A stretch of DNA of 64,000 nt from Candidatus Pelagibacter communis (GTDB lineage: Bacteria > Pseudomonadota > Alphaproteobacteria > Pelagibacterales > Pelagibacteraceae), in the NCBI RefSeq assembly GCF_001179945.1, contig NZ_CVSG01000075.1:42170-106169 (forward strand), in the 5' to 3' direction. The notes beneath the pieces were generated by a model, which did not search any database, had not been told where the DNA came from, and worked only from the letters and a program-made list of their open reading frames with translations. Shown here one piece after another: positions 18,432-29,046 of the stretch; within the stretch, counting starts at the first letter, position 1, and the number at the start of each line of letters is the position of its first letter. Both the position numbers and the translations under genes were made by a program.

Positions 18432-18847
18432 TACTAAGATTTAAATTAGCTTTAATTTTACTATGTTTACCGAATAAATTAATGGCAAATAATATTTATT
18501 TTGATGAAGGTTTAAAACTATTTAATAGTAAAAAATTTGAAGAAGCGAAGTTTAAATTTGAACAAAACATAGTATTTAATCCGAAAAGTGAAATGTCCTA
18601 TTTGTATCTGTCAAAAATTTTCAAGAATTTGAATGATAAAAATTTGCAAGAAAAGAATTTAAATACAGTCATTCTTTTAAATCCAGAAAATGAGGAAGCA
18701 ATTTTTAACTTAGTAAAATTAAAACTGGAAGCATCAGATTATAAAAAAAGTAAAGAATTAAATGAAAGATTAAATAATATTTGTGATAAATTTTGTAATC
18801 AAAGTAAGAATTTAAAAATTGAAATTGAAAATTTATCAAAAAATTAA
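18428..18847 (+). CDS. Small periplasmic TPR-like protein, 139 aa
   Basis: The protein begins with a signal-peptide-like stretch (MILRFKLALILLCLPNKLMA) followed by two or three degenerate tetratricopeptide units, for example YFDEGLKLFNSKKFEEAKFK and SYLYLSKIFKNLNDKNLQEK. A C-terminal pair of cysteines lies near residues 119 and 123. I cannot name a family. It sits between guaB (ATGA overlap) and guaA (adjacent start), so it is co-transcribed with GMP synthesis genes, although the signal peptide points to an envelope role. Confidence 0.7.
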   Translation: MILRFKLALILLCLPNKLMANNIYFDEGLKLFNSKKFEEAKFKFEQNIVFNPKSEMSYLYLSKIFKNLNDKNLQEKNLNTVILLNPENEEAIFNLVKLKLEASDYKKSKELNERLNNICDKFCNQSKNLKIEIENLSKN

Positions 18848-20407
18848 ATGCAATTTCAAAAATTTAACGAGAGTATTTTAATCATTGATTTTGGGTCTCA
18901 AGTTACTAAATTAATAGCAAGAAGAATTAGAGATTTAGGCGTCCATTCTTATGTCATTACCCCATCAGAATTAAAAAAAATTAAAGATTACTCTAAAATT
19001 AAAGGTATAATACTTTCTGGAGGTCCATCATCAGTTACAAAGAGTAAATATCAAAGTGTTCCAAAAAATATCTTTTCTAAAAATATTCCAATACTTGGAA
19101 TATGTTATGGCTTACAGTTAATTGCAAAATTATACGGTGGAAAAATTAAATCATCCAATAAGCGAAGAGAGTTTGGTAGAGCTTTTGTTTTTAAAAAAAG
19201 TCGGTCATTATTGACTAAAAATTTTTTCTCTCCTAAAGTTGCTGTCTGGATGAGCCACGAAGATGCAGTAGTTAAACTGCCTAAAGGATTTAAACAAGTT
19301 GCCTTTACAAAAAATTCTAAATTAACAATAATCGAAAATAAAAAAGAAAAAATTTATGGCGTACAATTTCATCCAGAAGTAACTCATACAGATAACGGTA
19401 AAAAAATATTCAAAAATTTCTTATTCTCCATATGTAAATTAAAAAAAAGATGGAGTATTGCATCTCAAAAAAATAGACTAATTCAAGATGTAAAAAAAAT
19501 AGTCAAAAAGGATAAAGTTATTTGTGCTCTTTCGGGAGGAGTTGATAGCAGTGTTGTAGCATTATTGATTAACAAAGCTATCAAAAAAAATTTGATTTGT
19601 ATTATGGTAGATACTGGCTTAATGCGAAAAAATGAATTTAAATACACTTATAAAATTTTTAAAAATAAATATAAACTTAATGTCCGTTTGATTAATGCCT
19701 CAAATATATTTTTAAGTAAACTTAAAAATATCTCTAATCCAGAAAAAAAAAGGAAAATTATTGGTAACTTATTTATTAAGATATTCGAAAGAGAGTCAAA
19801 AAAATTTAAAAAAATAAAATATCTCGCGCAAGGGACTCTTTATCCTGATATAATTGAAAGTAAGTCATCTACAGGAAGCAAAACTTCAAAAATAAAATCA
19901 CATCATAATGTTGGAGGGTTACCTAAAAAGATGAATTTAACTTTAATAGAGCCATTAAAAGAATTTTTTAAAGATGAAGTAAGAATTCTTGGGAAAACTT
20001 TAGGATTAGAAAAAAATATATGTTATAGGCATCCATTTCCTGGTCCAGGGTTAGGTATAAGAATTATAGGAAATGTGACTAGAGAAAAAATTAAAATTCT
20101 TCAAGAAGCAGATCATATTTTTATAAATGAATTAAATGAAAATAATCTTTATCATAAAATTTGGCAAGCTTATGCTGCACTTCTTCCAGTAAAAACTGTT
20201 GGGGTGATGGGAGACTCGAGAACTTATGAGTTTACTTGCTTGTTAAGAGCAGTTATTTCCGAAGATGGAATGACTGCGGATTATTTTAGCTTTCCAAAAG
20301 AATTTTTAGATAAAATCTCTAATAAAATAATAAATAATGTGAAAGGTATAAATAGAGTGGTATATGATATAAGCTCAAAACCACCTAGTACAATTGAATT
20401 AGAATAA
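18848..20407 (+). CDS. guaA: GMP synthase (glutamine-hydrolysing)
   Basis: The 519-residue enzyme converts XMP to GMP. The class I glutaminase domain shows [17 protein letters not shown], the nucleophile in [12 protein letters not shown], and the catalytic His/Glu in [11 protein letters not shown]. The ATP-pyrophosphatase domain shows [14 protein letters not shown], and the dimerisation domain shows [15 protein letters not shown] and ends KPPSTIELE. It begins directly after the TPR gene and shares a transcript with guaB. Confidence 0.98.
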   Translation: MQFQKFNESILIIDFGSQVTKLIARRIRDLGVHSYVITPSELKKIKDYSKIKGIILSGGPSSVTKSKYQSVPKNIFSKNIPILGICYGLQLIAKLYGGKIKSSNKRREFGRAFVFKKSRSLLTKNFFSPKVAVWMSHEDAVVKLPKGFKQVAFTKNSKLTIIENKKEKIYGVQFHPEVTHTDNGKKIFKNFLFSICKLKKRWSIASQKNRLIQDVKKIVKKDKVICALSGGVDSSVVALLINKAIKKNLICIMVDTGLMRKNEFKYTYKIFKNKYKLNVRLINASNIFLSKLKNISNPEKKRKIIGNLFIKIFERESKKFKKIKYLAQGTLYPDIIESKSSTGSKTSKIKSHHNVGGLPKKMNLTLIEPLKEFFKDEVRILGKTLGLEKNICYRHPFPGPGLGIRIIGNVTREKIKILQEADHIFINELNENNLYHKIWQAYAALLPVKTVGVMGDSRTYEFTCLLRAVISEDGMTADYFSFPKEFLDKISNKIINNVKGINRVVYDISSKPPSTIELE

Positions 20408-20420
20408 ATTAGATATAAGC

Positions 20421-21212
20421 ATGAATAAAAAAATTCTAAATATTGTTAAAAAAAAAAATAAATCTAAAATTGTAAGTCTAACAGCTTACTCAAAAAATAT
20501 TGCAAAAATTCTTGATAAACATTGTGATATAGTTTTAGTTGGAGACTCCATGGCAAATGTTCTCTATGGTTTAAACGATACTCACAAAATAGATTTAAAG
20601 AATATGATACAACATACTATAAGTGTAAAAAAAGGTATCAAAAAGTCATTGTTAGTAGTAGATATGCCCAAAGGATCATATAACAATTTAAAATCAGCAA
20701 AAAAAAATGCGAAATTACTAATTAGAAAAACAAAATGTGATGCCATCAAATTAGAAAGTAACAATAAAAATTTTGAAATAATAAAATCTTTAGTTAAAAT
20801 TAATATACCAGTAATGGGTCATATTGGTTTTACTCCACAGTTTAAGAAAAAATTTAAAATTGAAGGTGATACCAAAAATAAAGCCAATAAGCTTTTAAAT
20901 GAGGCAAAAAATATTGAAAAGGCTGGAGCTTTTTCAATTGTATTAGAGTGTATAGACCCTAAAGCTTCAAAATTAATTACTAATAATTTAAAAATTCCGA
21001 CTATTGGGATCGGATCTTCAGCAAATTGTGACGGCCAAATACTCGTTACTGATGACATGTTGGGTATAAGTGGTTTTTACCCTAAATTTGTAAAAAAATA
21101 CTTGTCTCTTGATAGAATTATTGAAAAAGCTATAAAAAAATATAGCAGAGAAGTAAAATTGAAAAACTTTCCCTCGAAGAAAAATTTTTTAAATGGATCA
21201 AAATACAGATAA
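20421..21212 (+). CDS. panB: 3-methyl-2-oxobutanoate hydroxymethyltransferase
   Basis: This enzyme carries out the first committed step of pantothenate synthesis, using methylene-tetrahydrofolate. The 263-residue barrel protein shows LTAYSKNIAKILD, the metal-binding VLVGDSMANVLYG, VVDMPKGSY, IKLE, VMGHIGFTPQ and IPTIGIGSS with the expected catalytic Glu in VLEC. It is somewhat divergent and Lys-rich. No panC, panD or panE gene is seen in the window. It overlaps the next gene by 20 bases. Confidence 0.9.
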   Translation: MNKKILNIVKKKNKSKIVSLTAYSKNIAKILDKHCDIVLVGDSMANVLYGLNDTHKIDLKNMIQHTISVKKGIKKSLLVVDMPKGSYNNLKSAKKNAKLLIRKTKCDAIKLESNNKNFEIIKSLVKINIPVMGHIGFTPQFKKKFKIEGDTKNKANKLLNEAKNIEKAGAFSIVLECIDPKASKLITNNLKIPTIGIGSSANCDGQILVTDDMLGISGFYPKFVKKYLSLDRIIEKAIKKYSREVKLKNFPSKKNFLNGSKYR

Positions 21213-21702
21213 AAAAGTAGAATTTATAGATAAGTTGAAATTGTTTCTTATTGCTCAAAAAATTAAAATAATTTTAATTTTTTTCATTTTAGTACTTTTT
21301 TTGATTATTTTTTCAATTATGAAAATAAATCTAGAAAGAGAGAATATCTTAATGTCTGAAAAATTTATTCAAGCAAATATTTATTTAGCTTCTAATGATA
21401 AAGAAAAATCTAAAGAAATTTACGAGGAAATAATAAAAAGTAAAAATAAATTTTATTCAATTTTAGCTTTAAACACTATTCTTGAAAAAAAATTGGAGAA
21501 TAATGAAGAAAAAATAATTAATTATTTTAACATTCTACAAGATTTATCTATTCCGTCTGAACAAAAAGATCTTTTAATTTTAAAGAAAGCATTATATTTA
21601 ATGCAAATTTCAAAAATCGAAGAAGGTAAAAATTTATTAAAAAAATTGTCCAGCTCTGATTCTTATTTAAAAAAAATATCAGATCAAATATTAGAAAAAT
21701 AA
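21193..21702 (+). CDS. YfgM-like membrane-anchored TPR protein
   Basis: The 169-residue protein has a short cytoplasmic N-terminus, one transmembrane helix (about residues 25-46, IKIILIFFILVLFLIIFSIM) and a periplasmic helical-repeat region (EKFIQANIYLASNDKEKSKE and following). This layout and the position directly before a bamB-like gene match YfgM, an ancillary subunit near the SecYEG translocon. Sequence identity to the family cannot be judged here, so the call rests on topology and order. The start lies inside the panB 3' end. Confidence 0.65.
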   Translation: MDQNTDKKVEFIDKLKLFLIAQKIKIILIFFILVLFLIIFSIMKINLERENILMSEKFIQANIYLASNDKEKSKEIYEEIIKSKNKFYSILALNTILEKKLENNEEKIINYFNILQDLSIPSEQKDLLILKKALYLMQISKIEEGKNLLKKLSSSDSYLKKISDQILEK

Positions 21703-21714
21703 GTTTTTAAATAA

Positions 21715-23040
21715 ATGAAAAATAAAATTATAATACTATTTATTATTTTAATCTATAGTTGTTCATTTGATAATAAATCTGGCATTTGGAAAAATGAGAA
21801 TTTAATCACTGAAGATACAAATGATAGTTTTAGAGAGTTTAAAAAGCTCACTATTTCATCTAACCCCTTTAACAAAATCATAAATATCAAAAAAGATTTT
21901 AATTTTAAAACACAGCCATTAGTTGATGTAAAAGAGTGGAATGATATTTTTTATAGCGATAATAATAATTTACAAAATTTTAAATATTTAAATCTTAATG
22001 AAAAAAATTATAGAAGCAAAAAAATTACAAGAAAAAAAATTAATCAATATATATTATCGGAAAACAATAATATTATATTTAGTGATCTAAAAGGAAATAT
22101 ATTTATATTTTCATTGAAGGAGAAAAAACTAATTAATAAATTTAATTTTTATAAGAATAGATTTAAAAATATTGAAAAAAAATTAAATCTAATAGTAAAT
22201 AATGGCATTATCTTTGCCTCTGATAATATTGGTTTTTTATATGCAATTGATTATAGAAAAAATAAAGTAATTTGGGCAAAAAATTATAAAATTCCTTTTC
22301 GTTCAAATTTAAAGATATCTCAAGATAAACTATTAGCTTCAAATCAAAATAATAAGTTATATTTTTTAAATAAATATTCCGGAGATATTTCTAAACTAAT
22401 TCCAACAGAGGAAACAAGTGTAAAAAATAGATTTATTAATAATTTATCTTTAAGTAACAATTATCTACTTTTTTTAAATACGTATGGGTCTTTATATGCG
22501 GTTAATAAAAAAAATATGGAAATAAAATGGTTCGTAAATTTAAATCAATCCTTAGATATTAATCCTAGTAATCTTTTTTTAGGAAATCAAATAGTTAACA
22601 AAGATAATAAGATTATAGTTAGCTCAAATCGATTTACATTTATTATAGAAGCCGAGACTGGAACAATTCTTTTTAGAAAAAATTTTAGCTCCATAGTAAA
22701 ACCAATTATAATAAATGGTCATTTCCTTTCAATAAGCAAAAATAAATTTTTAATTGCAACTAATATGAACAATGGGAAAATATTATTTTCTTTAGACATA
22801 AACAAGGAAATTGCTAATTATTTAAAAATTAAAAAAAAAGATGCTCAAATCAAAAGCATGATGATAGTGAATAATAAAATTTTTGTTTTTTTGAAAAATT
22901 CTTTTCTTTTAAAGTTTGATTTAAATGGGAAACTCAAAAATATTGATAAACTACCTTATAAAATAAATACTTTCCCAATTATTATTGATGGATCAATTAT
23001 GTTTTTTGATTTTAAAAATAGACTCTCGGTAGTTAATTAA
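21715..23040 (+). CDS. bamB: BamB-like outer-membrane assembly lipoprotein
   Basis: The 441-residue protein has a lipoprotein signal (MKNKIIILFIILIYSC, with Cys16 as the lipidated residue) followed by a PQQ-type beta-propeller with repeats such as NNIIFSDLKGNIFIF, IFASDNIGFLYAIDY and YLLFLNTYGSLYAVN. BamB supports BAM-mediated insertion of outer-membrane proteins. In many alphaproteobacteria yfgM-bamB is followed by der; here purF follows on the opposite strand instead. The stop TAA shares TTAA with the purF stop. The sequence is unusually Asn- and Lys-rich. Confidence 0.8.
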   Translation: MKNKIIILFIILIYSCSFDNKSGIWKNENLITEDTNDSFREFKKLTISSNPFNKIINIKKDFNFKTQPLVDVKEWNDIFYSDNNNLQNFKYLNLNEKNYRSKKITRKKINQYILSENNNIIFSDLKGNIFIFSLKEKKLINKFNFYKNRFKNIEKKLNLIVNNGIIFASDNIGFLYAIDYRKNKVIWAKNYKIPFRSNLKISQDKLLASNQNNKLYFLNKYSGDISKLIPTEETSVKNRFINNLSLSNNYLLFLNTYGSLYAVNKKNMEIKWFVNLNQSLDINPSNLFLGNQIVNKDNKIIVSSNRFTFIIEAETGTILFRKNFSSIVKPIIINGHFLSISKNKFLIATNMNNGKILFSLDINKEIANYLKIKKKDAQIKSMMIVNNKIFVFLKNSFLLKFDLNGKLKNIDKLPYKINTFPIIIDGSIMFFDFKNRLSVVN

Positions 23041-24536
23041 CTACTGGACTTTCCACTCAATAGTGATAATTGCTTCACTTTTAACCCTTCTAAATTATCT
23101 GCTGGTTTTATTGGATAATCACCAGTGAAGTAATGATCACTAAATTGAGGATAATTGTCGTTCCTTTTTGAACCTGTTAAAGCTTTGTAAAGACCGTCTA
23201 AACTTAAAAATTTTAGAGTTTTGGCATTAATATATTCAGTCATTTCTCTTATATCTTTTTTATAAGCAAGCAACTCCTTCTCAGACGGCATGTCTACACC
23301 ATAGAAGTCGGGGTATTTTATTTCTGGGCATGCTATTCTGACATGAACCTCTTTTGCACCACTCTCGTAAAGCATTTTAACAATTTTGTGGCATGTAGTT
23401 CCTCTCACAAGCGAGTCATCAATTAAGATTATTGATTTATTCTTTACTATTGTTTTGGTAGAGCTTAGTTTTAACTTTACTCCTAAACTTCTTATATTTT
23501 GAGTAGGTTCGATAAATGTTCTTCCAACATAATGATTCCTGATTAGACCTAACTCAAATAATTTTTTCGATTGTTCAGCATACCCGAGGGCAGCTGGCAC
23601 GCCTGAGTCTGGGACTGGAACTACAAAATCTGCATTTAAATCTGTTTCTTTTGCAAGTTCTGAGCCTAAATTTTTTCTGTACTCATAAGCACATTTTCCG
23701 CTAATTAAACTATCAGGTCTTGCAAAATAAATATATTCAAACACGCAAGGTCTAGATTTTTGTATTGGGAACGGTTTTATGCTTTCGAGTTTTTCGTTTT
23801 CAACAAAAACAATTTCTCCATTTTCTACCTCTCTTAGAAACTTTGCTCCAACGATATCTAAAGCGCAAGTTTCTGAAGCAAAAATATAAGAGTTATTCAA
23901 TTTTCCAATTACAAGCGGCCTAATCCCAAATGGATCTCTAACACCCACCAACTTTTTATTCGTCATAAGAATCAATGAATATCCTCCTTGAATTTGAAAA
24001 AGTGCATCAATCAATTTATCTAAAAATTTTACCCTTTTTGATTTTGCAATAAGTTGAACAATCGTTTCCGTATCACTAGTAGTTCTAAATATTGCTCCAT
24101 CTTTGACAAGATTTTTTCTTAAAAGAAGAGCATTTGTCAAATTTCCATTATGAGCTACACTTAAACCTCCCATATGTAAGTCAGCGAAAAATGGTTGAAT
24201 ATTTCTTAATGAGGTTTCACCGGTAGTCGAATATCTATTGTGACCTATTGCAAATTTTCCAGGTAATTTTTCTATAATTTCAGAATTAGTAAAATGATCC
24301 CCGACTAATCCTTGTCTTTTTTCAGAGTGATAATTTTTTCCATCAAATGATACTATTCCACATCCCTCTTGCCCCCTGTGCTGCAAAGCATGTAGGCCCA
24401 ATGCTACAAGTGCTGAGGCATCAATATGATTAGAAATTCCAAAAACTCCACATTCCTCTCTTAATTTGTCTGAATTAAATTTTTTCAATTTTTTCTTTCG
24501 TATCAATAAAATCATTACTTGAAGGAAATTCTTCAA
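23037..24536 (-). CDS. purF: Amidophosphoribosyltransferase
   Basis: This is the first enzyme of purine synthesis, making phosphoribosylamine from PRPP and glutamine. The class II glutaminase nucleophile is the Cys in REECGVFGI (residue 29 in this frame), which must be exposed by removal of a short propeptide. GHNRYSTTG, YIFARPDS and the PRPP loop IILIDDSLVRGTT follow. The N-terminus is uncertain. ATG codons at 24536 and 24515 and a TTG at 24488 are all in frame, and all lie within the 3' end of cvpA, so the genes overlap by about 14 to 62 bases. The TTG would give a 12-residue propeptide, the commoner length. Confidence 0.95.
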   Translation of the reverse strand: MKNFLQVMILLIRKKKLKKFNSDKLREECGVFGISNHIDASALVALGLHALQHRGQEGCGIVSFDGKNYHSEKRQGLVGDHFTNSEIIEKLPGKFAIGHNRYSTTGETSLRNIQPFFADLHMGGLSVAHNGNLTNALLLRKNLVKDGAIFRTTSDTETIVQLIAKSKRVKFLDKLIDALFQIQGGYSLILMTNKKLVGVRDPFGIRPLVIGKLNNSYIFASETCALDIVGAKFLREVENGEIVFVENEKLESIKPFPIQKSRPCVFEYIYFARPDSLISGKCAYEYRKNLGSELAKETDLNADFVVPVPDSGVPAALGYAEQSKKLFELGLIRNHYVGRTFIEPTQNIRSLGVKLKLSSTKTIVKNKSIILIDDSLVRGTTCHKIVKMLYESGAKEVHVRIACPEIKYPDFYGVDMPSEKELLAYKKDIREMTEYINAKTLKFLSLDGLYKALTGSKRNDNYPQFSDHYFTGDYPIKPADNLEGLKVKQLSLLSGKSSS

Positions 24537-25020
24537 TTAATAATTCACTACCTTTGTAAATTATATTAAATGATTTTGCTTTATCTGCAGATATACCCCA
24601 ATTTTTGTAAGGATAAAACCAATTAAATATCGAAAATATACACACACAAACTATATACCCCTTGAAAATACCAAACAAAAAGCCAAAAGTTTTATCGATT
24701 GAGCCAACCCCAGTCCATGTTACTGCTCTGCTTAAAACTTTACCAATTAAAATCAGAAAAAATAATGTAAAAATAAATATTGCCATACCTAAACCAAAAC
24801 TGTTAATAAATTCAGATTCAATATAATCGCTCACATAAGGCTGAAATTTTGGTACCAAAATTATTGTAATAACTGTAGAAAGCACCCACTTCATGAAAGA
24901 AATTAAGCTAAGCGAGAAACCTTTTAAAAAACATTGAACAATGCTGTAAGTCATAATAGTAGCTGCAATTATGTCGAACAAATTTATATTTTCTAAAACT
25001 TTATCTATACTTTCCATCAT
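24475..25020 (-). CDS. cvpA: CvpA family membrane protein
   Basis: The 181-residue protein has four hydrophobic segments. It shows the family pattern of an N-terminal IDIIAATI-type helix, a central LGMAIFIFTLFFLILIGKVLSRAVTWTGVGSIDKTFGFLFG segment containing the conserved Gly and Asp residues, and a variable C-terminus. CvpA is linked to colicin V production and to envelope stress and biofilm traits; its molecular action is not known. It precedes and overlaps purF, the ancestral order in Proteobacteria. Its start codon overlaps the stop of the upstream MMPL gene. Confidence 0.88.
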   Translation of the reverse strand: MMESIDKVLENINLFDIIAATIMTYSIVQCFLKGFSLSLISFMKWVLSTVITIILVPKFQPYVSDYIESEFINSFGLGMAIFIFTLFFLILIGKVLSRAVTWTGVGSIDKTFGFLFGIFKGYIVCVCIFSIFNWFYPYKNWGISADKAKSFNIIYKGSELLIEEFPSSNDFIDTKEKIEKI

Positions 25021-27491
25021 TACAAAGGTTTTATCCTGTCTCCAAAAGGCTTATAAACTAAAAGTAACTTAGGAAGCAATGTAAGCACTGAAATCATTGC
25101 TAGCAGCATTGCTATTCCAGTGAAAAACCCAAAATAAATTGTCGGTATGAAATTTGATAAAACAAGTATAGAAAATCCAAATACAATAGTTATTGAGGTA
25201 TTTAATATAGCAACACCAACAGTTTGATGACATCTATCTAAAGTTTGATTATAGTCATTAATTTTTTCAAATTCTTCTTTAAATCTGTAAATATAATGAA
25301 TACTATTATCAACAGCAATTCCGATTGTGATCGCGGCAATAGTGATTGTCATCATATCAAGAGGAATGTTCATAAAACCAATTATTCCAAGAATAAAAAA
25401 AGCAGCAATAAAATTAGGAACTATTCCTATTAAAGATAAAATAATATTTCTAAATAAAATAAAAAACATTAAAAATATTCCCAACATGACTATTCCAAGG
25501 GTAAGAATTTGGGATTTAAATAAACTTTGAAGTAGATTATTAAATAGAATTAATACACCAGTTAATTTATACTCCTCTTTTTCTAAATTCAATTTAATTT
25601 TTAGATCATTATTAATTTTTTTAATAAGATCATTTCTTCTTAAATTTTCTAAAGAGTCTTTAATCCTTACGGAGACTCTAGCTTCATCCTCTTCAACTGA
25701 AATATAAGGTGATATAATTTCTTGTTTTATTTCTTCTGGAATTTTACTATATAAAACTGCGATTTCTAAACTTTGTAATTCTTTTTTATTTAAATCTTCT
25801 GCAACTCTTAAAATAGACCCAAAAGATAATACCTTACCTATTTCAGGTAATGATTCTAAATAATCATGCACTTTAAGTATTTTGTCCATTTTATCTCTAG
25901 TAAACCAATATTTTGATTTATCTTTATCTTTTTCATTATCTTCATCCCATTCAGAAAATTCGTCATCATCGGTTTTTTCATTTTTTGTTGAAGGAAATTT
26001 CAGAATTACATTTAATGGTGTAGTGCCTCCGAGTTCGTCATCAATTTTTTTCATTCCTTTAAAAATTTCAGTTTTTTTATCAAAGTAATTTATAAAACTA
26101 TTCTCTACTTCAAGTTTTAATATACCAAATATACTAAAAAAAATTATGATTATCGTTGGGCCGAAAATTAAAATCTTATTCTTTTTGGCTATAGACCCAA
26201 GTAATGAAGTAATAATAGAGTCTTTCTCTCTTACGTTAATTTCATTCTCTTGAGCAAAAATATTTAATAACGAGGGTAATAGTGTAAAAGTTACTATTAA
26301 TGAAACAAACAATCCTAGGGTCATCATCCATCCAAAATCTATAATCGGTTTTATTCCACTAAAAATTAATGACAAAAATGCACAAACAGTAGTTAAAACA
26401 GTATAAATAATAGGAGGCATCATTTTTTTACTTGTTAAAATAATTGTCTCTCCCTTTGACAAAAGAGGAAACTCTTTTCTCAATTGTAAAAATCTTACAG
26501 TAACATGTATATTCATAGCCATGTTAAGTATAAGCATTAAAGCAATAAAATTGGATGAAATGACAGTAACCTTCCAACCCATTAAACCTAGTAGGCCAAT
26601 CATAATAATAACTGAAGTAGCACAGCCGAGTAATGGCATAACTACCCACCTAATATTTTTAAAAATTAACCATAAGGTTAAAATTATAAATAAAAACACC
26701 CCAAACCCGAAAACAATTATATCGTTTTTTATAAAACTCATCATGTCATCGGCAATCATTGGAATGCCCCCCAAATGAATTTTGGCATTCTCTCCATATT
26801 TATTTATGATATCCCTTATTTCATTTATATTTTGATGATTTCGAGTATTGTAAAGATTTTTATATTCCTCATATTCTTTTAAAAATTTTTTATAATTTTT
26901 CTTTTCCTCCTTTTTTAGACCAGTTTCTATCGATTGATTATAATATTTATCTTTAATTTTTATGTATTCAGCTAATCTCTCGTCTTTTTTTAAATAAACT
27001 ACTATTCCTGAAGTTTTTCCATCTTCGCTAATTACATAATTTTTATATAAAGGACTATTTAAAATTTCCTCAAAACCTCTTTCTCTATCTATTTCAGGGT
27101 AAGCCAAGGTTTTATAATTTTTCAATCTATCCATTAAATTTTCATCTGTGCTTTTCAATAAAGGAACATCAATTACAGTTATTACACTGTCTACCCAGGT
27201 CAATTTTTCTATTTTTGATTTTAATAACTGTAAATTAAGTATAGTTTCTTTATCAGTAAAGCTTGAAACCGGAGTGTAGGTAAGAACTAAGAAGTCTTTA
27301 GACTTATATCTTTCATTAACTTCTCTTAAATATTTAAGGTCTTTGTCACCCTCTAAAAGGAGTGCATCTGAAGAGGCATCCAGATTAAAATCTTTGGCTT
27401 TATAAAGTGAGAAAACTATTAATCCCAATATTAACAAAAGAGTGATTTTTGAAAAATCTACTACAAATTTTTTATAAATATTAGACAACAT
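25020..27491 (-). CDS. MMPL/RND-superfamily exporter
   Basis: The 823-residue protein has twelve predicted transmembrane helices in two halves, each starting with one helix, then a large periplasmic domain (about residues 35-255 and 430-640), then a five-helix bundle. The proton-relay region in the second half reads IGIAVDNSIHYIYRFKEEFE, characteristic of the MMPL/SSD group. Such proteins move lipids or hydrophobic compounds across or to the outer leaflet. The substrate cannot be inferred. No membrane-fusion protein is nearby. It overlaps cvpA, giving an MMPL-cvpA-purF operon. Confidence 0.88.
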   Translation of the reverse strand: MLSNIYKKFVVDFSKITLLLILGLIVFSLYKAKDFNLDASSDALLLEGDKDLKYLREVNERYKSKDFLVLTYTPVSSFTDKETILNLQLLKSKIEKLTWVDSVITVIDVPLLKSTDENLMDRLKNYKTLAYPEIDRERGFEEILNSPLYKNYVISEDGKTSGIVVYLKKDERLAEYIKIKDKYYNQSIETGLKKEEKKNYKKFLKEYEEYKNLYNTRNHQNINEIRDIINKYGENAKIHLGGIPMIADDMMSFIKNDIIVFGFGVFLFIILTLWLIFKNIRWVVMPLLGCATSVIIMIGLLGLMGWKVTVISSNFIALMLILNMAMNIHVTVRFLQLRKEFPLLSKGETIILTSKKMMPPIIYTVLTTVCAFLSLIFSGIKPIIDFGWMMTLGLFVSLIVTFTLLPSLLNIFAQENEINVREKDSIITSLLGSIAKKNKILIFGPTIIIIFFSIFGILKLEVENSFINYFDKKTEIFKGMKKIDDELGGTTPLNVILKFPSTKNEKTDDDEFSEWDEDNEKDKDKSKYWFTRDKMDKILKVHDYLESLPEIGKVLSFGSILRVAEDLNKKELQSLEIAVLYSKIPEEIKQEIISPYISVEEDEARVSVRIKDSLENLRRNDLIKKINNDLKIKLNLEKEEYKLTGVLILFNNLLQSLFKSQILTLGIVMLGIFLMFFILFRNIILSLIGIVPNFIAAFFILGIIGFMNIPLDMMTITIAAITIGIAVDNSIHYIYRFKEEFEKINDYNQTLDRCHQTVGVAILNTSITIVFGFSILVLSNFIPTIYFGFFTGIAMLLAMISVLTLLPKLLLVYKPFGDRIKPL

Positions 27492-27544
27492 CAGAATAAT
27501 TCAGATATATCGTAATTTATTTATAACTAAAGAAAAAACTATGT

Positions 27545-28978
27545 CTAATTTTTGCTTAAATCTTTAAATTTTGTATAAATTCCTTCAAACTCGACTTTGA
27601 CAGTACCAGTTGGTCCATGCCTTTGTTTTCCAAGTATTATGTCTGCAAGACCATTTACATCATTCATCTTTGATTGCCATTCGGCGTGCTCAATAGAACC
27701 TAATTTAGGTTGTTTTCTCTCTAAATAATAAGCCTCTCTATAAACAAACATTACAACATCAGCATCTTGCTCAATTGATCCTGACTCTCTTAGATCAGCT
27801 AATTGAGGTTGTTTATCATCTCTTTGTTCAACTGCTCTAGATAATTGTGATAAAGCCAAAACAGGTACTGATAATTCTTTTGCCAAAGCCTTCAAACCTT
27901 GAGTAATTTCAGAAATTTCCTGAACTCTTCCATCATTTTTGTTTGAGCTTGATCTCATTAATTGAATATAATCAACAACTACTAAATTTAATCCATGCAG
28001 TCTTTTTATTCTTCTAGCTCTATTACTTAGTGTCGCTATAGTGATAGCTGGTGTTTCATCAATGAATAGAGGAAGATTATATATATTTCTTGAAGTTTCT
28101 ATATATCTATTTATCTCTTCTTCTGAAACTTTTCCCCGTCTAACATCATCAGATTTAATTTTTGCTTGTTCTGATAAAATTCTAGTTGATAATTGTTCAG
28201 ATGACATCTCTAAAGAAAAAAAAGCCACTGATGATTTTTCTTCTCTTTTCGAAATATGTTGTGCCGCGTGATAAGCAATATTAGTTGCCAAAGCAGTTTT
28301 ACCCATAGAAGGTCTTCCAGCCAAAATGATTAAATCAGATTTATGTAAACCTCCTAACTTTTCATCTAAATCAGTTAAACCTGTTGGAACTCCCACAATA
28401 CCTTGATCACTTTGCATTGCCATTGTCGCCATTTCTATAGTCTGGTCTAGTGCTTGATTAAATTTAAGATATGATTGAGAAAAAGTTCCTTTTTCAGCCA
28501 AATCATAAAGAGATTTTTCAGTCCCTTCAATAATACTTTCGGCATTTTGTTCTTCTGAACTAGCATTCAAAGTATCTGCGGATAGTTTATTTGAAATTAA
28601 AACTAATTCTCTCCTAAGATACATCTCGTGAACAATTTTAGCATAATCAATTGCTTGTTTAGGTGAGCTTGAAAATCTTGTAAGCTTAACCAAATATTCT
28701 GTTCCACCAACTTCTGAAAGCATATTATCTTTTTCAAAAAAATTTTTTAACGTGATTGGATTTGCAATCATTCCCTTGTTATTCAAACTTTGAATTACTT
28801 CAAATATTTTTATGTGAGCCGGATCGTAGAAAATTGAGGAGTCAACTATGCTAGAAATTTCATCAATTATATCGTTATTAACAAGTATTGATCCTAATAA
28901 TGCTTGTTCAGCCTCAATATTTGATGGATGTTTGTTTTCAGAATTATTTACAATAGTTTTAATTTCTTCCACCCGCAC
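27545..28978 (-). CDS. dnaB: Replicative DNA helicase DnaB
   Basis: The 477-residue hexameric helicase unwinds DNA at the fork. An N-terminal domain (NIEAEQALLGSILVNN) is followed by a linker and the RecA-like domain with Walker A GRPSMGKTALATN, the Walker B region NLVVVDYIQLM, ALSQLSRAVEQR and the LRESGSIEQDADV motif. The best start is GTG at 28978; a second GTG two codons on is possible, and no ATG is in frame nearby. It follows rplI after 68 bp in the common order rpsF-rpsR-rplI-dnaB. Confidence 0.97.
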   Translation of the reverse strand: MRVEEIKTIVNNSENKHPSNIEAEQALLGSILVNNDIIDEISSIVDSSIFYDPAHIKIFEVIQSLNNKGMIANPITLKNFFEKDNMLSEVGGTEYLVKLTRFSSSPKQAIDYAKIVHEMYLRRELVLISNKLSADTLNASSEEQNAESIIEGTEKSLYDLAEKGTFSQSYLKFNQALDQTIEMATMAMQSDQGIVGVPTGLTDLDEKLGGLHKSDLIILAGRPSMGKTALATNIAYHAAQHISKREEKSSVAFFSLEMSSEQLSTRILSEQAKIKSDDVRRGKVSEEEINRYIETSRNIYNLPLFIDETPAITIATLSNRARRIKRLHGLNLVVVDYIQLMRSSSNKNDGRVQEISEITQGLKALAKELSVPVLALSQLSRAVEQRDDKQPQLADLRESGSIEQDADVVMFVYREAYYLERKQPKLGSIEHAEWQSKMNDVNGLADIILGKQRHGPTGTVKVEFEGIYTKFKDLSKN

Positions 28979-29046
28979 ATAATAGGCTTGGAAAGATCTT
29001 AATAAAGATAAAAGTTACACACTTTTTTTTATGATCTGTGGAAAAG

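Noticed and set aside
26521..26778. Plus-strand open frame of 85 codons within the MMPL exporter gene
   Set aside because: Antisense shadow of a long, well-supported membrane protein gene.
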